The notes under the pieces were generated by a model, which had not been told where the DNA came from, did not search any database, and worked only from the letters and a program-made list of their open reading frames with translations. A DNA stretch of 64,000 nucleotides from Paraburkholderia bryophila (GTDB lineage: Bacteria; Pseudomonadota; Gammaproteobacteria; Burkholderiales; Burkholderiaceae), in the NCBI RefSeq assembly GCF_003269035.1, contig NZ_QLTK01000001.1, forward strand, positions 248,001 through 312,000, given 5' to 3'. How positions within the stretch are numbered: position 1 is the first letter of the stretch; every line of letters starts with the position of its first letter. Shown one piece after another: positions 26,976 to 36,162 of the stretch. A program made the translations under genes and the position numbers.

Positions 26976-27182
26976 ATGTCCGAACACGTCTACAAGCAGA
27001 TCGAACTGACCGGTTCATCGACCAAATCGATCGACGACGCCATCAGCACCGCAATCGCCAAAGCGTCGAAGACGCTGCGCCATCTGCACTGGTTCGAAGT
27101 CACGGAGACGCGGGGCCAGATCGAGAACGACAAGGTCGCTTACTGGCAGGTGACCATCAAGGTGGGCTTGCGCATCGATTGA
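26976..27182 (+). CDS. Dodecin family flavin-binding protein
   Basis: A 68-residue dodecin: small beta-alpha-beta2 protein that assembles into a hollow dodecamer and stores riboflavin or FMN. Matches the family through VYKQIELTGSSTKSIDDAI, the Trp-containing HWFEVTETRGQI (the Trp stacks on the flavin) and YWQVTIKVGLRID end. Strong Shine-Dalgarno aaggagg 6 bases before ATG. Single gene; divergent from the dehydrogenase. Confidence 0.94.
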   Translation: MSEHVYKQIELTGSSTKSIDDAISTAIAKASKTLRHLHWFEVTETRGQIENDKVAYWQVTIKVGLRID

Positions 27183-27232
27183 GATAGAGGTCGAGGCTGA
27201 GCGTGGCGAGCCTCGCGCCGAAAATCCAGGGC

Positions 27233-27262
27233 AAAAAAAGCTGCGTCCGTACGGGACGCAGC
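27233..27262 (-). terminator. Rho-independent terminator of BMP transporter operon
   Basis: 9-bp stem (27240-27248 with 27254-27262), 5-base loop, seven T on the minus strand. Lies 110 bases after the binding-protein stop; the gap between them is filled with imperfect short repeats of an acgttnnaac-like unit. Confidence 0.85.
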
Positions 27263-27371
27263 GCCTTAAAGCAGCGGTTGCTGAGACCGCCGCCTGGTCG
27301 ATCGTCATACGATAAAACGCACGTTGAAACAGACGTTAAAGTGCACGTTCCAACGCACATTCAAACGCGGC

Positions 27372-28466
27372 TTACTTCGGCAGCGTTCCGTCCACGCCTT
27401 CCACATACCAGTTCAGGCGTTGCAGTTCAGGATCGGCCAGCGTCTTGCCGGCCGGTACCTTCACCGCGCCCGATTGATCCTTGATCGGCCCCGTGAACAC
27501 GTCCCACTTGCCGCCCGCCAGTTCGTCGCGTTTCGCCGCGACCTGCTTCTGCGCGTCAGCCGAGATCACGCCGGTGTTCAGATCCTCCAGGTTGACGGCT
27601 TTCTGCGGAATGCCCCACCACACCGGATCGTTCTTCCACTTGCCGTCCAGCACCTGCTGGATCGCCGCGTTGTAGTACACGCCCCAGTGCGCGACCACCG
27701 ACCCGAGATGCGCGTCGGGACCGAACTTCTTCATGTCCGAATCCCAGCCGAACGCATGCACGTGTTTCTCCGATGCGGTCGCGAGCGTCGCGCTCGAATC
27801 GGTGTTCTGCAACAGCACGTCCGCGCCCTGGCCGATCAGCGTTTCCGCCGCCTGCTTTTCCTTGCCCGGATCGAACCAGCTGTTGATCCAGATGACCTTG
27901 GTATGCACCTTCGGATTCACCGAGCGCGCGCCGAGCGTGTACGCGTTGATGTTGCGGATCACTTCCGGAATCGGCACCGACGCGACGAAGCCCAGCGTGT
28001 TGGTCTTCGTCACGTAGCCGGCGGCGACGCCTGCCAGATACGCGCCCTGGTACATGCGCACGTCGTAGGTGCCGAAGTTCGGCGCCTTCTTGTAGCCGGT
28101 TGCGTGCAGGAACACCGTATCCGGGAAATCCTTCGCGACCTTCAGCTCGAAATCCTGATAGCCGAAGCTCGAGCCGATGATGATCTTGTTGCCCTTGTTC
28201 GCCAGATCGCGGAACACACGCTCGGAGTCGGCCGATTCGGGCACGTTCTCGATGCGGGTGATCTTGATCTTGTTGCCGAACTTCGCTTCCGCTTCCTTCG
28301 AGCCCTGGTCGTGCGCGTAGGTCCAGCCGGCATCGCCCGGATTGCCGAGGTAGACGAACGCAACGCCCGGTACATCGGCGGCCTGCGCGCTTTGCGCGAG
28401 CGGCGCGGCGAGCGCCAGCGAAGCCGCGCCCCACGCGAAGGCGGTCAGCAGATTTCTTCTCTTCAT
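27372..28466 (-). CDS. BMP-family (PnrA/Med-like) ABC substrate-binding protein
   Basis: A 364-residue basic-membrane-protein family receptor. Signal peptide MKRRNLLTAFAWGAASLALA, cleaved near AQA. Typical BMP blocks: VAFVYLGNPGDAGWTYAHDQ, IIIGSSFGYQD, ATGYKKAPNFGTYDVRMYQG (ligand pocket), INSWFDPGKEKQAAETLI. Members bind purine nucleosides or related bases. Last gene of the transporter operon (ATPase, permease, permease, binding protein). Because the cluster continues with 8-oxoguanine deaminase and urate degradation, the ligand is probably a purine base, nucleoside or urate-like compound. Confidence 0.9.
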   Translation of the reverse strand: MKRRNLLTAFAWGAASLALAAPLAQSAQAADVPGVAFVYLGNPGDAGWTYAHDQGSKEAEAKFGNKIKITRIENVPESADSERVFRDLANKGNKIIIGSSFGYQDFELKVAKDFPDTVFLHATGYKKAPNFGTYDVRMYQGAYLAGVAAGYVTKTNTLGFVASVPIPEVIRNINAYTLGARSVNPKVHTKVIWINSWFDPGKEKQAAETLIGQGADVLLQNTDSSATLATASEKHVHAFGWDSDMKKFGPDAHLGSVVAHWGVYYNAAIQQVLDGKWKNDPVWWGIPQKAVNLEDLNTGVISADAQKQVAAKRDELAGGKWDVFTGPIKDQSGAVKVPAGKTLADPELQRLNWYVEGVDGTLPK

Positions 28467-28534
28467 GTTTTCTCCTGTCGTGTTTATCGAATGATCTGGA
28501 AACGTCTGGAACGGGATGGTCGAAACCTGGTCGG

Positions 28535-29464
28535 TCAGCCTGCCGAGAAAAACGGCTTACCCAGCGACGCGGGCGCGTTCAGCCGGATCGTGTTCGGATT
28601 GCGCGAAATCAGCACCAGCACGACGACGGTCGCCACGTACGGCAGCATCGCGAGAAATTGCGTCGGCACCGGCACGCCGATCGCCTGCGCGTAAAACTGC
28701 AGCCCCGTCACGGCGCCGAACAGCAGCGCGCCGATCAGCAGGCGCCCAGGGCGCCATGTCGCGAACACGACCAGCGCGAGCGCGATCCAGCCGCGTCCCG
28801 AGGTGAGGTTTTCCTGCCACAGGTGCAGATTGACGATCGAGTAATAGCCGCCCGCGAGTCCCGCCATGCCGCCGCCGAACGCCACCGCGCCGTAACGCAC
28901 GCCGACCACCGGAAAGCCGACCGAATGCGCGACCTGCGGCGACTCGCCGACCGAGCGCAGCACGAGACCCGCGCGCGTGCGGTACAGGAACCAGCCGATC
29001 GCCGCGAACATCAGGAACGCGAGGTAATCGAGCGGCGTGAGGCTGAACAGCGCGGGGCCGAGCACCGGGATCTTCGAGAGACCGGGGATGGTCCACGTGT
29101 CGATGGTCGCGCGCACCGCCGCCGACGTGTACGGCTTGCCGACATACGCCGACAGGCCAATGCCGAAGATCGTCAGCGACAGGCCGGTCGCGACCTGGTT
29201 GGCGAGCATGGTGAGCGTGAGGAAGGCGAACAGCAGCGACATCGCGAGCCCGGCGCCGATCGCGGCGAGCACGCCGAGCCACGGGTTGCCGGTGATCGCG
29301 GTGACCGCGTAGCCGCTCACGGCGCCCATCAGCATCATGCCTTCCACACCGAGGTTGAGAACGCCGGACTTCTCGGCGACGAGTTCGCCCGCGCCCGCGA
29401 ACATCAGCGGAATCGCGGCGGTGACGGCGCTCGAGGTGAGCGCGCTGGCTTGGTTGATATCCAT
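28535..29464 (-). CDS. BMP-type ABC transporter permease (NupQ/YufQ-like)
   Basis: A 309-residue inner-membrane permease of the branched-chain/nucleoside (BPD_transp_2) family, about nine helices. Recognised by [20 protein letters not shown] followed by [10 protein letters not shown] near the N-terminus and [20 protein letters not shown] toward the C-terminus. Starts at ATG 29464; the frame extending to 29542 overlaps the upstream gene. Partner of the permease encoded just upstream, 40 bases away. Confidence 0.9.
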   Translation of the reverse strand: MDINQASALTSSAVTAAIPLMFAGAGELVAEKSGVLNLGVEGMMLMGAVSGYAVTAITGNPWLGVLAAIGAGLAMSLLFAFLTLTMLANQVATGLSLTIFGIGLSAYVGKPYTSAAVRATIDTWTIPGLSKIPVLGPALFSLTPLDYLAFLMFAAIGWFLYRTRAGLVLRSVGESPQVAHSVGFPVVGVRYGAVAFGGGMAGLAGGYYSIVNLHLWQENLTSGRGWIALALVVFATWRPGRLLIGALLFGAVTGLQFYAQAIGVPVPTQFLAMLPYVATVVVLVLISRNPNTIRLNAPASLGKPFFSAG

Positions 29465-29504
29465 GGCAATCCGGCGGGAGTCAGGTTCGAGGTCGTGAGC
29501 TGAT

Positions 29505-30611
29505 TTAGTGAGCTTGCGCGGCGAGCGTTCGGCGGCGCACACGGTAGTTCACAAACAGATCGGCGCCCAGCAGGCAGAACAGCAACAGCCCCTGGAATAC
29601 GCCGGAGAGCGCCTGCGGCAATTGCATCGAGGTCTGCACGGCCTCCCCCCCGAGATATAGCAAGGCCATCAACAGACTCGCGAGCACGATGCCGACCGGA
29701 TGCAGCCGTCCGACAAAAACCACGATGATCGCGGTGAAGCCGTAGCCCGGCGACCACGTCGCCTGAAGCTGGCCGATCGGACCGGCGATCTCGCCCATGC
29801 CGGCCAGACCCGCGAGGCCGCCGCTGATCAGCAGCGAGGTCCAGATGGTTTTCTTGTCGGAGAAACCGGCGTAGCGCGCGGCAAGCGGCGCGAGACCGCC
29901 GACGTTCATCCGGTAGCCCGCGAAGCTCTTGCGCATGAACAGCCACACCAGCGGAATCGCGACCAGCGTGACGAACACCGACGCATTCAGGCGGGTGCCG
30001 CGCAACCATTTCCAGTGCCAGTCGCCGGAAAAGGTGGGGTACAGCGCGTCGCCGCTGAACATTTCCGACAGCGGAAAATTCATCCCCTGCGGATCGCGCC
30101 ACGGGCCGCTCACCAGATAGATGAGCAATTGCGTGGCGACATACGTGAGCATCAGGCTGACGAGAATTTCGTTGGTGTTGAAGCGGCTTTTCAGCAGCGC
30201 GGGAATCGCCGCCCACGCCATGCCGCCGAGCACGCCGGCAATCATCATGGTCGGCAGAATCCACCAGCCGGTGGCCTGATCGAAATAGATCGCGACGCCG
30301 CTCGCCGCAATGCCGCCGAGCAGCATCTGGCCTTCAGCGCCGATGTTCCACACGTTGGCGCGATAGCCGATCGCCAGACCGAGGCCGATCAGGCACAACG
30401 GCGACGCCTTCAGCAGCAGTTCCGACCAGCCGTTCACGCTGGACAGCGGCTCGATGAAAAACGCGTGCATGGCCTCGAGCGGATCGCGGCCTACCAGGCT
30501 GAAGATCAGAAAGCCGATCGCGAGCGTGAGCAAGGCGGCGATCAGCGGTACGGCGAGCTGCATCGTGCGCGAGGGGGTCGTGCGGGCTTCGAGTCGATAC
30601 GGAAGAATCAT
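29505..30611 (-). CDS. BMP-type ABC transporter permease (NupP/YufP-like)
   Basis: A 368-residue permease with about ten helices: the block ANVWNIGAEGQMLLGGIAAS and the NEILVSLMLTYVA motif are diagnostic of YufP-like permeases, and the C-terminal AIIVVFVGRLHPVGIVLASL matches too. Forms the membrane channel with the downstream permease for purine-type ligands. Separated from the ATPase gene by 85 bases without a terminator. Confidence 0.9.
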   Translation of the reverse strand: MILPYRLEARTTPSRTMQLAVPLIAALLTLAIGFLIFSLVGRDPLEAMHAFFIEPLSSVNGWSELLLKASPLCLIGLGLAIGYRANVWNIGAEGQMLLGGIAASGVAIYFDQATGWWILPTMMIAGVLGGMAWAAIPALLKSRFNTNEILVSLMLTYVATQLLIYLVSGPWRDPQGMNFPLSEMFSGDALYPTFSGDWHWKWLRGTRLNASVFVTLVAIPLVWLFMRKSFAGYRMNVGGLAPLAARYAGFSDKKTIWTSLLISGGLAGLAGMGEIAGPIGQLQATWSPGYGFTAIIVVFVGRLHPVGIVLASLLMALLYLGGEAVQTSMQLPQALSGVFQGLLLFCLLGADLFVNYRVRRRTLAAQAH

Positions 30612-30696
30612 GGGTAGCGTGTCGTGGTCGTTCAGGTTCTGGTTTTATGGAGCGAACTTTCTGGCGGTGGCGTTGGCGTTGGCATCGCGCCCACCC

Positions 30697-32298
30697 TCAC
30701 GCATGCGCCGCCTGTTCCGCCGACGGCGCCGTGCCTTCGCGGCCGCCGAACAGGCCCGCCATCCAGCGGCCGATTTCCTCGGCGTTGGTTGCGCCGGTGG
30801 CGCGCACCGGCGAGAGCCGGCCGCCCGCGAGCACCGCGATGCGGTCGCAGATATCGAACAACTCCTCCAGTTCCTCCGAGATCACCAGAATCGCCACGCC
30901 GCGCGCCGACAGATCGAGCAACTGCTGACGAATGAACGCGGCCGCGCCGACGTCGACGCCCCATGTAGGTTGCGCGACCACCAGCACCTTGGGCGCCTGC
31001 AAAATTTCGCGGCCCATGATGTACTTCTGCAGATTGCCGCCGGACAGACTTTGCGCGAGCGCCTCGGCGCCGCCGCAACGCACGTCGAACGCGTCGATGC
31101 AGCGTTTCGCGAACGCGCGCATCGCACCTGCATTGATCCAGCCCGACTTCACCATTTGCTGCCGATGCGCGGTAAGCAGCGCGTTTTCCGACAGCGTCAT
31201 GGCCGGCACCGCGCCACGGCCGAGCCGCTCTTCGGGAACGAAGCCGAAACCGAGTGCGCGCCGGCCGCCCGCGCCGAGGCGCCCGGCCGCCTTGCCGCAA
31301 ATCGTCACCGCGTCGGCGCGCACGCCCCGCTTTTCGCCCGACAACGCCGACAACAGCTCCGCCTGACCGTTGCCCGACACACCCGCAATGCCGAAAATCT
31401 CGCCGGCATGCACGCCGAACGACACGTTGTCGAGCGAGGTGCCGAACGGGTCGTCGCTCGCGACCGACAGCGCCTTGACGTCGAGCAGCACCGGACCCGG
31501 ATTGTGTTCGCGCCGCGTGTAATCGGGTAGCGAATGGCCCACCATCAACTGCGCGAGCGACGCGTGCGTTTCGCCCTTCGGCTTCACATGACCCGTCACG
31601 CGGCCGCCGCGCATGACTGTGGCGGTGTCGCACAACTCCTGGATTTCGTCGAGCTTGTGGCTAATGTAGAGGATGCTGCAGCCTTCGGCCGCGAGACGCC
31701 TGAGCGTCGCGAACAGCTTGCGGACCGCTTGCGGCGTGAGCACCGAAGTCGGTTCGTCCATGATCAGCAGACGCGGGTTCTGCAGCAGACAACGCACGAT
31801 CTCGACGCGTTGCCGCTCGCCCACCGTCAGGCTATGCACGTGACGCTGCGGGTCGATGTCGAGGCCGTAGTCGGCGGAGACTTCGCGAATCCGTTTGGCG
31901 AGCGTCTTCAGATCGAAGGGTTCGTCTAACGCGAGCGCGATGTTTTCGCCGACCGTGAGCGTCTCGAACAGCGAAAAATGCTGGAACACCATGCCGATGC
32001 CGAGCTTGCGCGCCGCCGCCGGACTGGCGATCTCGACCGCCTGGCCCTCCCAGCGAATCTCGCCGGCATCGGGCCGCACCGCACCGTAGATGATCTTCAT
32101 CAGCGTGCTTTTGCCGGCGCCGTTTTCGCCGAGCACGGCATGGATTTCACCTGGCGCGACGATCAACGTGACGTCGTCGTTGGCTCGCACGGCCGGGTAC
32201 TGTTTGGTGATGCCCTGAAGCATCAACCGGGGCGCCGCCTGTTCCGGCCTGGTTGCCGGCTGCGCGGCGGCGCCGTCGCTATGAAAAGAGTCGCTCAT
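30697..32298 (-). CDS. BMP-type ABC transporter ATPase, two ABC domains (NupO/YufO-like)
   Basis: A 533-residue double ATPase. First domain complete: Walker A GENGAGKST, signature LTVGERQRVEI, Walker B LLIMDEPTSVL. Second domain degenerate, as usual in the sugar/nucleoside subclass: Walker A GVSGNGQAE, signature LSGGNLQKYIMGRE, and AQPTWGVD in place of DEPT-type Walker B (Gln where Asp/Glu is expected). Drives uptake through the two permeases. First gene of the operon, divergent from the LysR gene at 32550; the 251-base gap is the shared promoter region. Confidence 0.92.
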   Translation of the reverse strand: MSDSFHSDGAAAQPATRPEQAAPRLMLQGITKQYPAVRANDDVTLIVAPGEIHAVLGENGAGKSTLMKIIYGAVRPDAGEIRWEGQAVEIASPAAARKLGIGMVFQHFSLFETLTVGENIALALDEPFDLKTLAKRIREVSADYGLDIDPQRHVHSLTVGERQRVEIVRCLLQNPRLLIMDEPTSVLTPQAVRKLFATLRRLAAEGCSILYISHKLDEIQELCDTATVMRGGRVTGHVKPKGETHASLAQLMVGHSLPDYTRREHNPGPVLLDVKALSVASDDPFGTSLDNVSFGVHAGEIFGIAGVSGNGQAELLSALSGEKRGVRADAVTICGKAAGRLGAGGRRALGFGFVPEERLGRGAVPAMTLSENALLTAHRQQMVKSGWINAGAMRAFAKRCIDAFDVRCGGAEALAQSLSGGNLQKYIMGREILQAPKVLVVAQPTWGVDVGAAAFIRQQLLDLSARGVAILVISEELEELFDICDRIAVLAGGRLSPVRATGATNAEEIGRWMAGLFGGREGTAPSAEQAAHA

Positions 32299-32549
32299 GT
32301 GATTCCGTAGTACGTCAGTGACTGCCGGTTACAGCGCGGCCGGCCGCCTTGCCGGCAGACGATCCGTCACCTTAACCGGATGACAATACCTAATTCGACC
32401 CACTCAGTCGAGCCATCAAAATTCCCCGCAAACCCACGCCACTGCGCGATCTGCGGGTATCCCTCCCTTGACGTGAACCCGAGTTCATATTAAAACGCAT
32501 ATACCCCCACGCCCGTACGATCAGCCAGAACATATATTTCGGAGAAGTC

Positions 32550-33482
32550 ATGAGTCAGCAACGCGAGGCGATCGATACGTATCTTTTACGCGTCTTGCAC
32601 ACCCTGTTGATGGAACGCAGCGTCACGCGCGCGGCCGTCAAACTGAATCAATCGCAACCCGCTATCAGCGCGGCGCTGCGCCGTTTGCGCGACATCACCG
32701 GCGACCCGCTGCTGGTGCGCGGCAAATCCGGCATGGTGCCGACCGAATACGGTCTGCGCCTGCTCGAACCGGTGCAGAACGCGCTGCGCGAAATCGAACG
32801 CATCAAGTTCCAGCAGCACAATTTCGATCCGGCGACCTCGATCCGTTGTTACCGCATCGGCTGCCCGGACTACCTGAACGTGCTGTTCGTGCCGACGGTG
32901 GTGGAACGCTTCCGTCAGGCCGCGCCGAACGCGACGCTCGAGTTTCATTCGCTTGGGCCCGCCTTCGACTACGAACTCGCGCTCGAGGACGGCAAGCTCG
33001 ACACCGTGGTCGGCAACTGGCCGGAACCGCCGGAGCAACTGCACCTGTCGAACCTGTTCGTCGATCAGATCGTCTGCCTGATGAGCAACACCCATCCGTT
33101 CGCCAAACGCGGCGGGTTGACGCTCGACCAGTACCTGAATGCACCGCATCTTGCGCCGACTCCGTATTCGGTGGGCCAACGCGGCGCGATCGACGTGCAC
33201 CTCGCACGCGAACGGCTCAAGCGTCATGTGGTCGTGACCCTGCCGTACTTCAATCTGGCGCCGTACGTGCTGATCAAGTCCGACCTGATCTTCACGACGA
33301 CGCGCCTGTTTGCCGACTACTACGCCAAGTTCCTGCCGCTCACCGTGGTACCCGCGCCGCTCGATTTCCCGCCGATGCAGTACTACCAGTTGTGGCACGA
33401 GCGCGTGCATTATTCCGACGAAGTGCGCTGGTTGCGCAGTCTGGTCGCCGAAGCGACCAAGACCTTGATCGACAAGCCTTAA
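32550..33482 (+). CDS. LysR-family regulator (purine cluster)
   Basis: A 310-residue LysR regulator: winged helix at residues 10-65 (LLRVLHTLLMERSVTRAAVK, then LNQSQPAISAALRRLRD) and effector domain. The GCPDYLNVLFVPTVVERF opening of the effector domain resembles the NodD/PcaQ-like branch. Start ATG 32550 follows tcggagaa. Placed between the divergent BMP transporter operon and the convergent 8-oxoguanine deaminase, so it probably controls purine uptake; ligand unknown. Confidence 0.88.
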   Translation: MSQQREAIDTYLLRVLHTLLMERSVTRAAVKLNQSQPAISAALRRLRDITGDPLLVRGKSGMVPTEYGLRLLEPVQNALREIERIKFQQHNFDPATSIRCYRIGCPDYLNVLFVPTVVERFRQAAPNATLEFHSLGPAFDYELALEDGKLDTVVGNWPEPPEQLHLSNLFVDQIVCLMSNTHPFAKRGGLTLDQYLNAPHLAPTPYSVGQRGAIDVHLARERLKRHVVVTLPYFNLAPYVLIKSDLIFTTTRLFADYYAKFLPLTVVPAPLDFPPMQYYQLWHERVHYSDEVRWLRSLVAEATKTLIDKP

Positions 33483-33574
33483 AGGGTTGTTCGCGGGTTA
33501 TCGGCAGCCGTTTGATGGCGGCCGCCGGCAACTCCGCTTCTCTGCCTTCCGTTCTTTCCGCTCTTTCCGTTCTA

Positions 33575-34963
33575 TTAGGCCGCTGCCTCGTACAGCGTCT
33601 TCGCCAGCCGGTTGTGCTGCTCGATGACCGGCCCGAGTTCCAGCGTCGCCAACTGGCCGTCCTTCACCACCACCCTGCCGCCGATCACGCTATAGCTCAC
33701 CTGCGAAGGCGCGCAGAACACCAGCGCCGCGACCGGGTCGTGCAAGGCGCCGGCAAACAGCGGCTGCTTCAGATCGAACGACACGAAGTCCGCCGCCATG
33801 CCCGGCGCCAACGCGCCGATGTCGTCGCGATTGAGCACTTTCGCGCCGCCCAGCGTGGCGATTTCCAGCGCTTCGCGCGCGGTCATCGCATCCGGTCCGA
33901 AGCCGACCCGCTGCAACAGCAACGCCTGCCGCACTTCCGCGATCATCTGCGCGCCGTCGTTCGACGCCGAACCGTCCACGCCGAGACCCACCGGCACGCC
34001 CGCGAGACGCATTCGCTTGATCGGCGCGATGCCCGACGCGAGCCGCATGTTCGAGCACGGACAATGCGCGACGCCAGTGCCGGTGCGCGCGAACAGTTCG
34101 ATGCCCGCATCGTCGAGTTGCACGCAGTGCGCGTGCCATACGTCGTGACCGACCCAGCCGAGGTCTTCCGCATACTCCGCCGGCGTCATGCCGAACTTCT
34201 CGCGGCTATATGCAATGTCGTTGACGTTCTCCGCCAGGTGCGTATGCATCGACACGCCGTACTGGCGCGCCATCACCGCCGACTCGCGCATCAGATCGCG
34301 GCTCACCGAGAACGGCGAGCATGGCGCGACCACCACGCGCAGCATCGCGTAGCGCCCTTCGTCGTGATACGTCTCGATCAGGCGCTGCGTGTCCTTCAGA
34401 ATGTCCGCTTCACGTTCGACCACCGAATCCGGCGGCAGACCGCCGTCCTTCTGCCCCACACTCATGCTGCCGCGCGCCGCGTGAAAACGCATGCCGATCC
34501 GGCGCGCCGCGGCGATGCTGTCGTCGAGACGGCTGCCGTTCGGGTAGATGTACAAATGGTCGCTCGAAGTCGTGCAACCGGACAGCAGCAGCTCGGCCAT
34601 GGCCGTCAGCGTCGAGACTTCGATCATCTCCGGCGTGAGGTTCGCCCACACCTTGTAGAGGTTCGTCAGCCAGCCGAACAGCTCGGCGTTCTGCGCGGCG
34701 GGAATCGCCCGCGTCAGGCTTTGATACATGTGATGGTGCGTGTTCACGAGCCCCGGGATCACCAGATGCCCACGCATGTCCAGCACTTCGTCGGCCGTTT
34801 GCGGCAACTCCGCCGTCGGTCCGACCGCGACGATGCGGTTGTCCTCGATATACAGGCCGCCGTCGCGCAGTTCGCGCCGGGCGCCGTCCATCGTGACCAG
34901 CACGTCCGCGTGCTTCACCAGCATCGTTTTCTTCGGCTTGCCAGCCGTCTGTTCCATCGTCAT
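33575..34963 (-). CDS. 8-oxoguanine deaminase-like amidohydrolase
   Basis: A 462-residue metal-dependent amidohydrolase. Metal ligands visible in NTHHHMYQ, HTHLAEN, WHAHCVQL and GVDGSASND. The segments SVGQKDGGLPPDS, APCSPFSV and CPCSNMRLASGI closely follow the Pseudomonas 8-oxoguanine deaminase that converts 8-oxoguanine to urate; hydroxyatrazine hydrolases (AtzB/TrzA) are the next relatives. Product urate feeds PuuD encoded 1.2 kb away. Start at ATG 34963 with cggagaa upstream (a second ATG two codons later is possible); the longer frame to 35173 lacks family character. Confidence 0.85.
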   Translation of the reverse strand: MTMEQTAGKPKKTMLVKHADVLVTMDGARRELRDGGLYIEDNRIVAVGPTAELPQTADEVLDMRGHLVIPGLVNTHHHMYQSLTRAIPAAQNAELFGWLTNLYKVWANLTPEMIEVSTLTAMAELLLSGCTTSSDHLYIYPNGSRLDDSIAAARRIGMRFHAARGSMSVGQKDGGLPPDSVVEREADILKDTQRLIETYHDEGRYAMLRVVVAPCSPFSVSRDLMRESAVMARQYGVSMHTHLAENVNDIAYSREKFGMTPAEYAEDLGWVGHDVWHAHCVQLDDAGIELFARTGTGVAHCPCSNMRLASGIAPIKRMRLAGVPVGLGVDGSASNDGAQMIAEVRQALLLQRVGFGPDAMTAREALEIATLGGAKVLNRDDIGALAPGMAADFVSFDLKQPLFAGALHDPVAALVFCAPSQVSYSVIGGRVVVKDGQLATLELGPVIEQHNRLAKTLYEAAA

Positions 34964-35489
34964 TCGCTTCTCCGCTTTAATGCTTCCGTGCAAAGTCGTC
35001 CGAACGCGATGTGACGGCACGCTACCGTGCCGTCGCGTCCCGTCGAACGCCGTTGGCCCGGTTACCCAGCGTATTACGCCGTCTTCGGGGCGTGCGCCGC
35101 GTTCGAGCCGCCTCGGCTCAGGGTTGCTGCAGCGCACGGGTGTAACCTTCGACGGCCAAAATAATGCTGACAACTCGCGCCATAGCGATACTCAAGTTCA
35201 GGCTGTCGATATAGTGGGCCTTTTTTGGCCCCGGTACGATCGAAACAACCGGCAACAGTCGACCGAATAGACTCGCCGTGGCTTTCAGCAGGCTGTCTGT
35301 CATGCGCCAGGTATTATCTTTCCTATCTCGGGCGCGCTGAGCGGAACAACCTTTTTACAATGGCTGCCACGGCGCTCGCTTCAATTCGCCGACGGGTATG
35401 TAGCCACTGACGTGGAGCCTCGATCCGCCGCAAACGTATCTGGATCGGGCTGCCGCCGAAACCTCGCATTCACATAAGGAAAATTGCGA
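34964..35489. other. Divergent promoter region, deaminase / HIU hydrolase
   Basis: 526 bases without a convincing gene. A tight hairpin gggcc-T6-ggccc (35216-35231) is present mid-way. Short open frames on both strands (up to 61 codons) have no start signals or family likeness. Ends with the HIU hydrolase ribosome binding site ataagga at 35474-35480. Confidence 0.4.
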
Positions 35490-35843
35490 ATGGGAAAGCT
35501 CACTACCCATGTGCTCGACACCGCGAACGGCCGTCCCGGCGCGGGCATCAAGGTCGAACTCTTCGCGCTCTCAGGCGACACCCGCCGCGCGCTCAAAACC
35601 ACCACCACCAATGACGACGGCCGCTGCGACCAGCCGCTGCTCGAGGGCGACGCGCTAGTGCCGGGCGAATACGAACTCGTGTTCGGTGCCGGCGATTACT
35701 TCGCGTCGATCGGCACGAAGGTGCCGGAGCCGCGTTTCGTCGATCGTGTCGTGTTGCGCTTCGGCGTGGCCGATGCCGGCGCGCACTATCACGTGCCGCT
35801 GCTGGTGTCGCCGTGGTCGTACAGCACGTATCGGGGCAGCTAG
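35490..35843 (+). CDS. uraH: 5-hydroxyisourate hydrolase (transthyretin-like)
   Basis: A 117-residue HIU hydrolase. Catalytic motifs are intact: the N-terminal LTTHVLDTANGRPGAGIKVEL block with its active-site His, the central Arg region, and the C-terminal YRGS signature (STYRGS) that distinguishes the enzyme from transthyretin. Hydrolyses 5-hydroxyisourate, made by PuuD, to OHCU. Start at ATG 35490; the ATG two codons earlier has a worse spacing to the ribosome binding site. Same strand as puuD 320 bases downstream. Confidence 0.95.
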   Translation: MGKLTTHVLDTANGRPGAGIKVELFALSGDTRRALKTTTTNDDGRCDQPLLEGDALVPGEYELVFGAGDYFASIGTKVPEPRFVDRVVLRFGVADAGAHYHVPLLVSPWSYSTYRGS

Positions 35844-36162
35844 GGAGCGTCTGCCGCGAGACCCGGAGGAGACCCGGTCGAGTTGGCGCCCTGACGTTCA
35901 CGCCCGATTGCATTGCGCAGATGCCTGCACGGTTCAACCGCAAGCACCCGCGAAACGCAATCGAAGAACGCTGACGGCTCGACCGGCCTGATCCGATCCG
36001 ACACGAAGACACATTAAAAACGACGCCGTGCGAACTGAGCGCATCGCGTCTTTCACCCCGCAGTCTGCGCAGCGACGTCATCTTCGCCGACGACCCGACA
36101 GCCGGGTCACCCAAGGCGCCCGCCGTCGTTGCGCGTACAACGAATCAGAAGTGGAGGAGTTC
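35844..36162. other. Gap between uraH and puuD
   Basis: About 320 bases, no gene. Contains the puuD ribosome binding site gtggagga at 36151-36158 and an A-rich patch (36012-36020) that could belong to a puuD promoter. No terminator after uraH is visible, so read-through is possible. Confidence 0.4.

Noticed and set aside
30697..32298. Frame damage in the second ABC domain (AQPTWGVD)
   Set aside because: Degenerate Walker B in the second half is normal for this ATPase subclass, so it is not a pseudogene.
32846..35014. 722-codon plus-strand open frame
   Set aside because: Overlaps the LysR gene in another frame and the amidohydrolase antisense; no family character.
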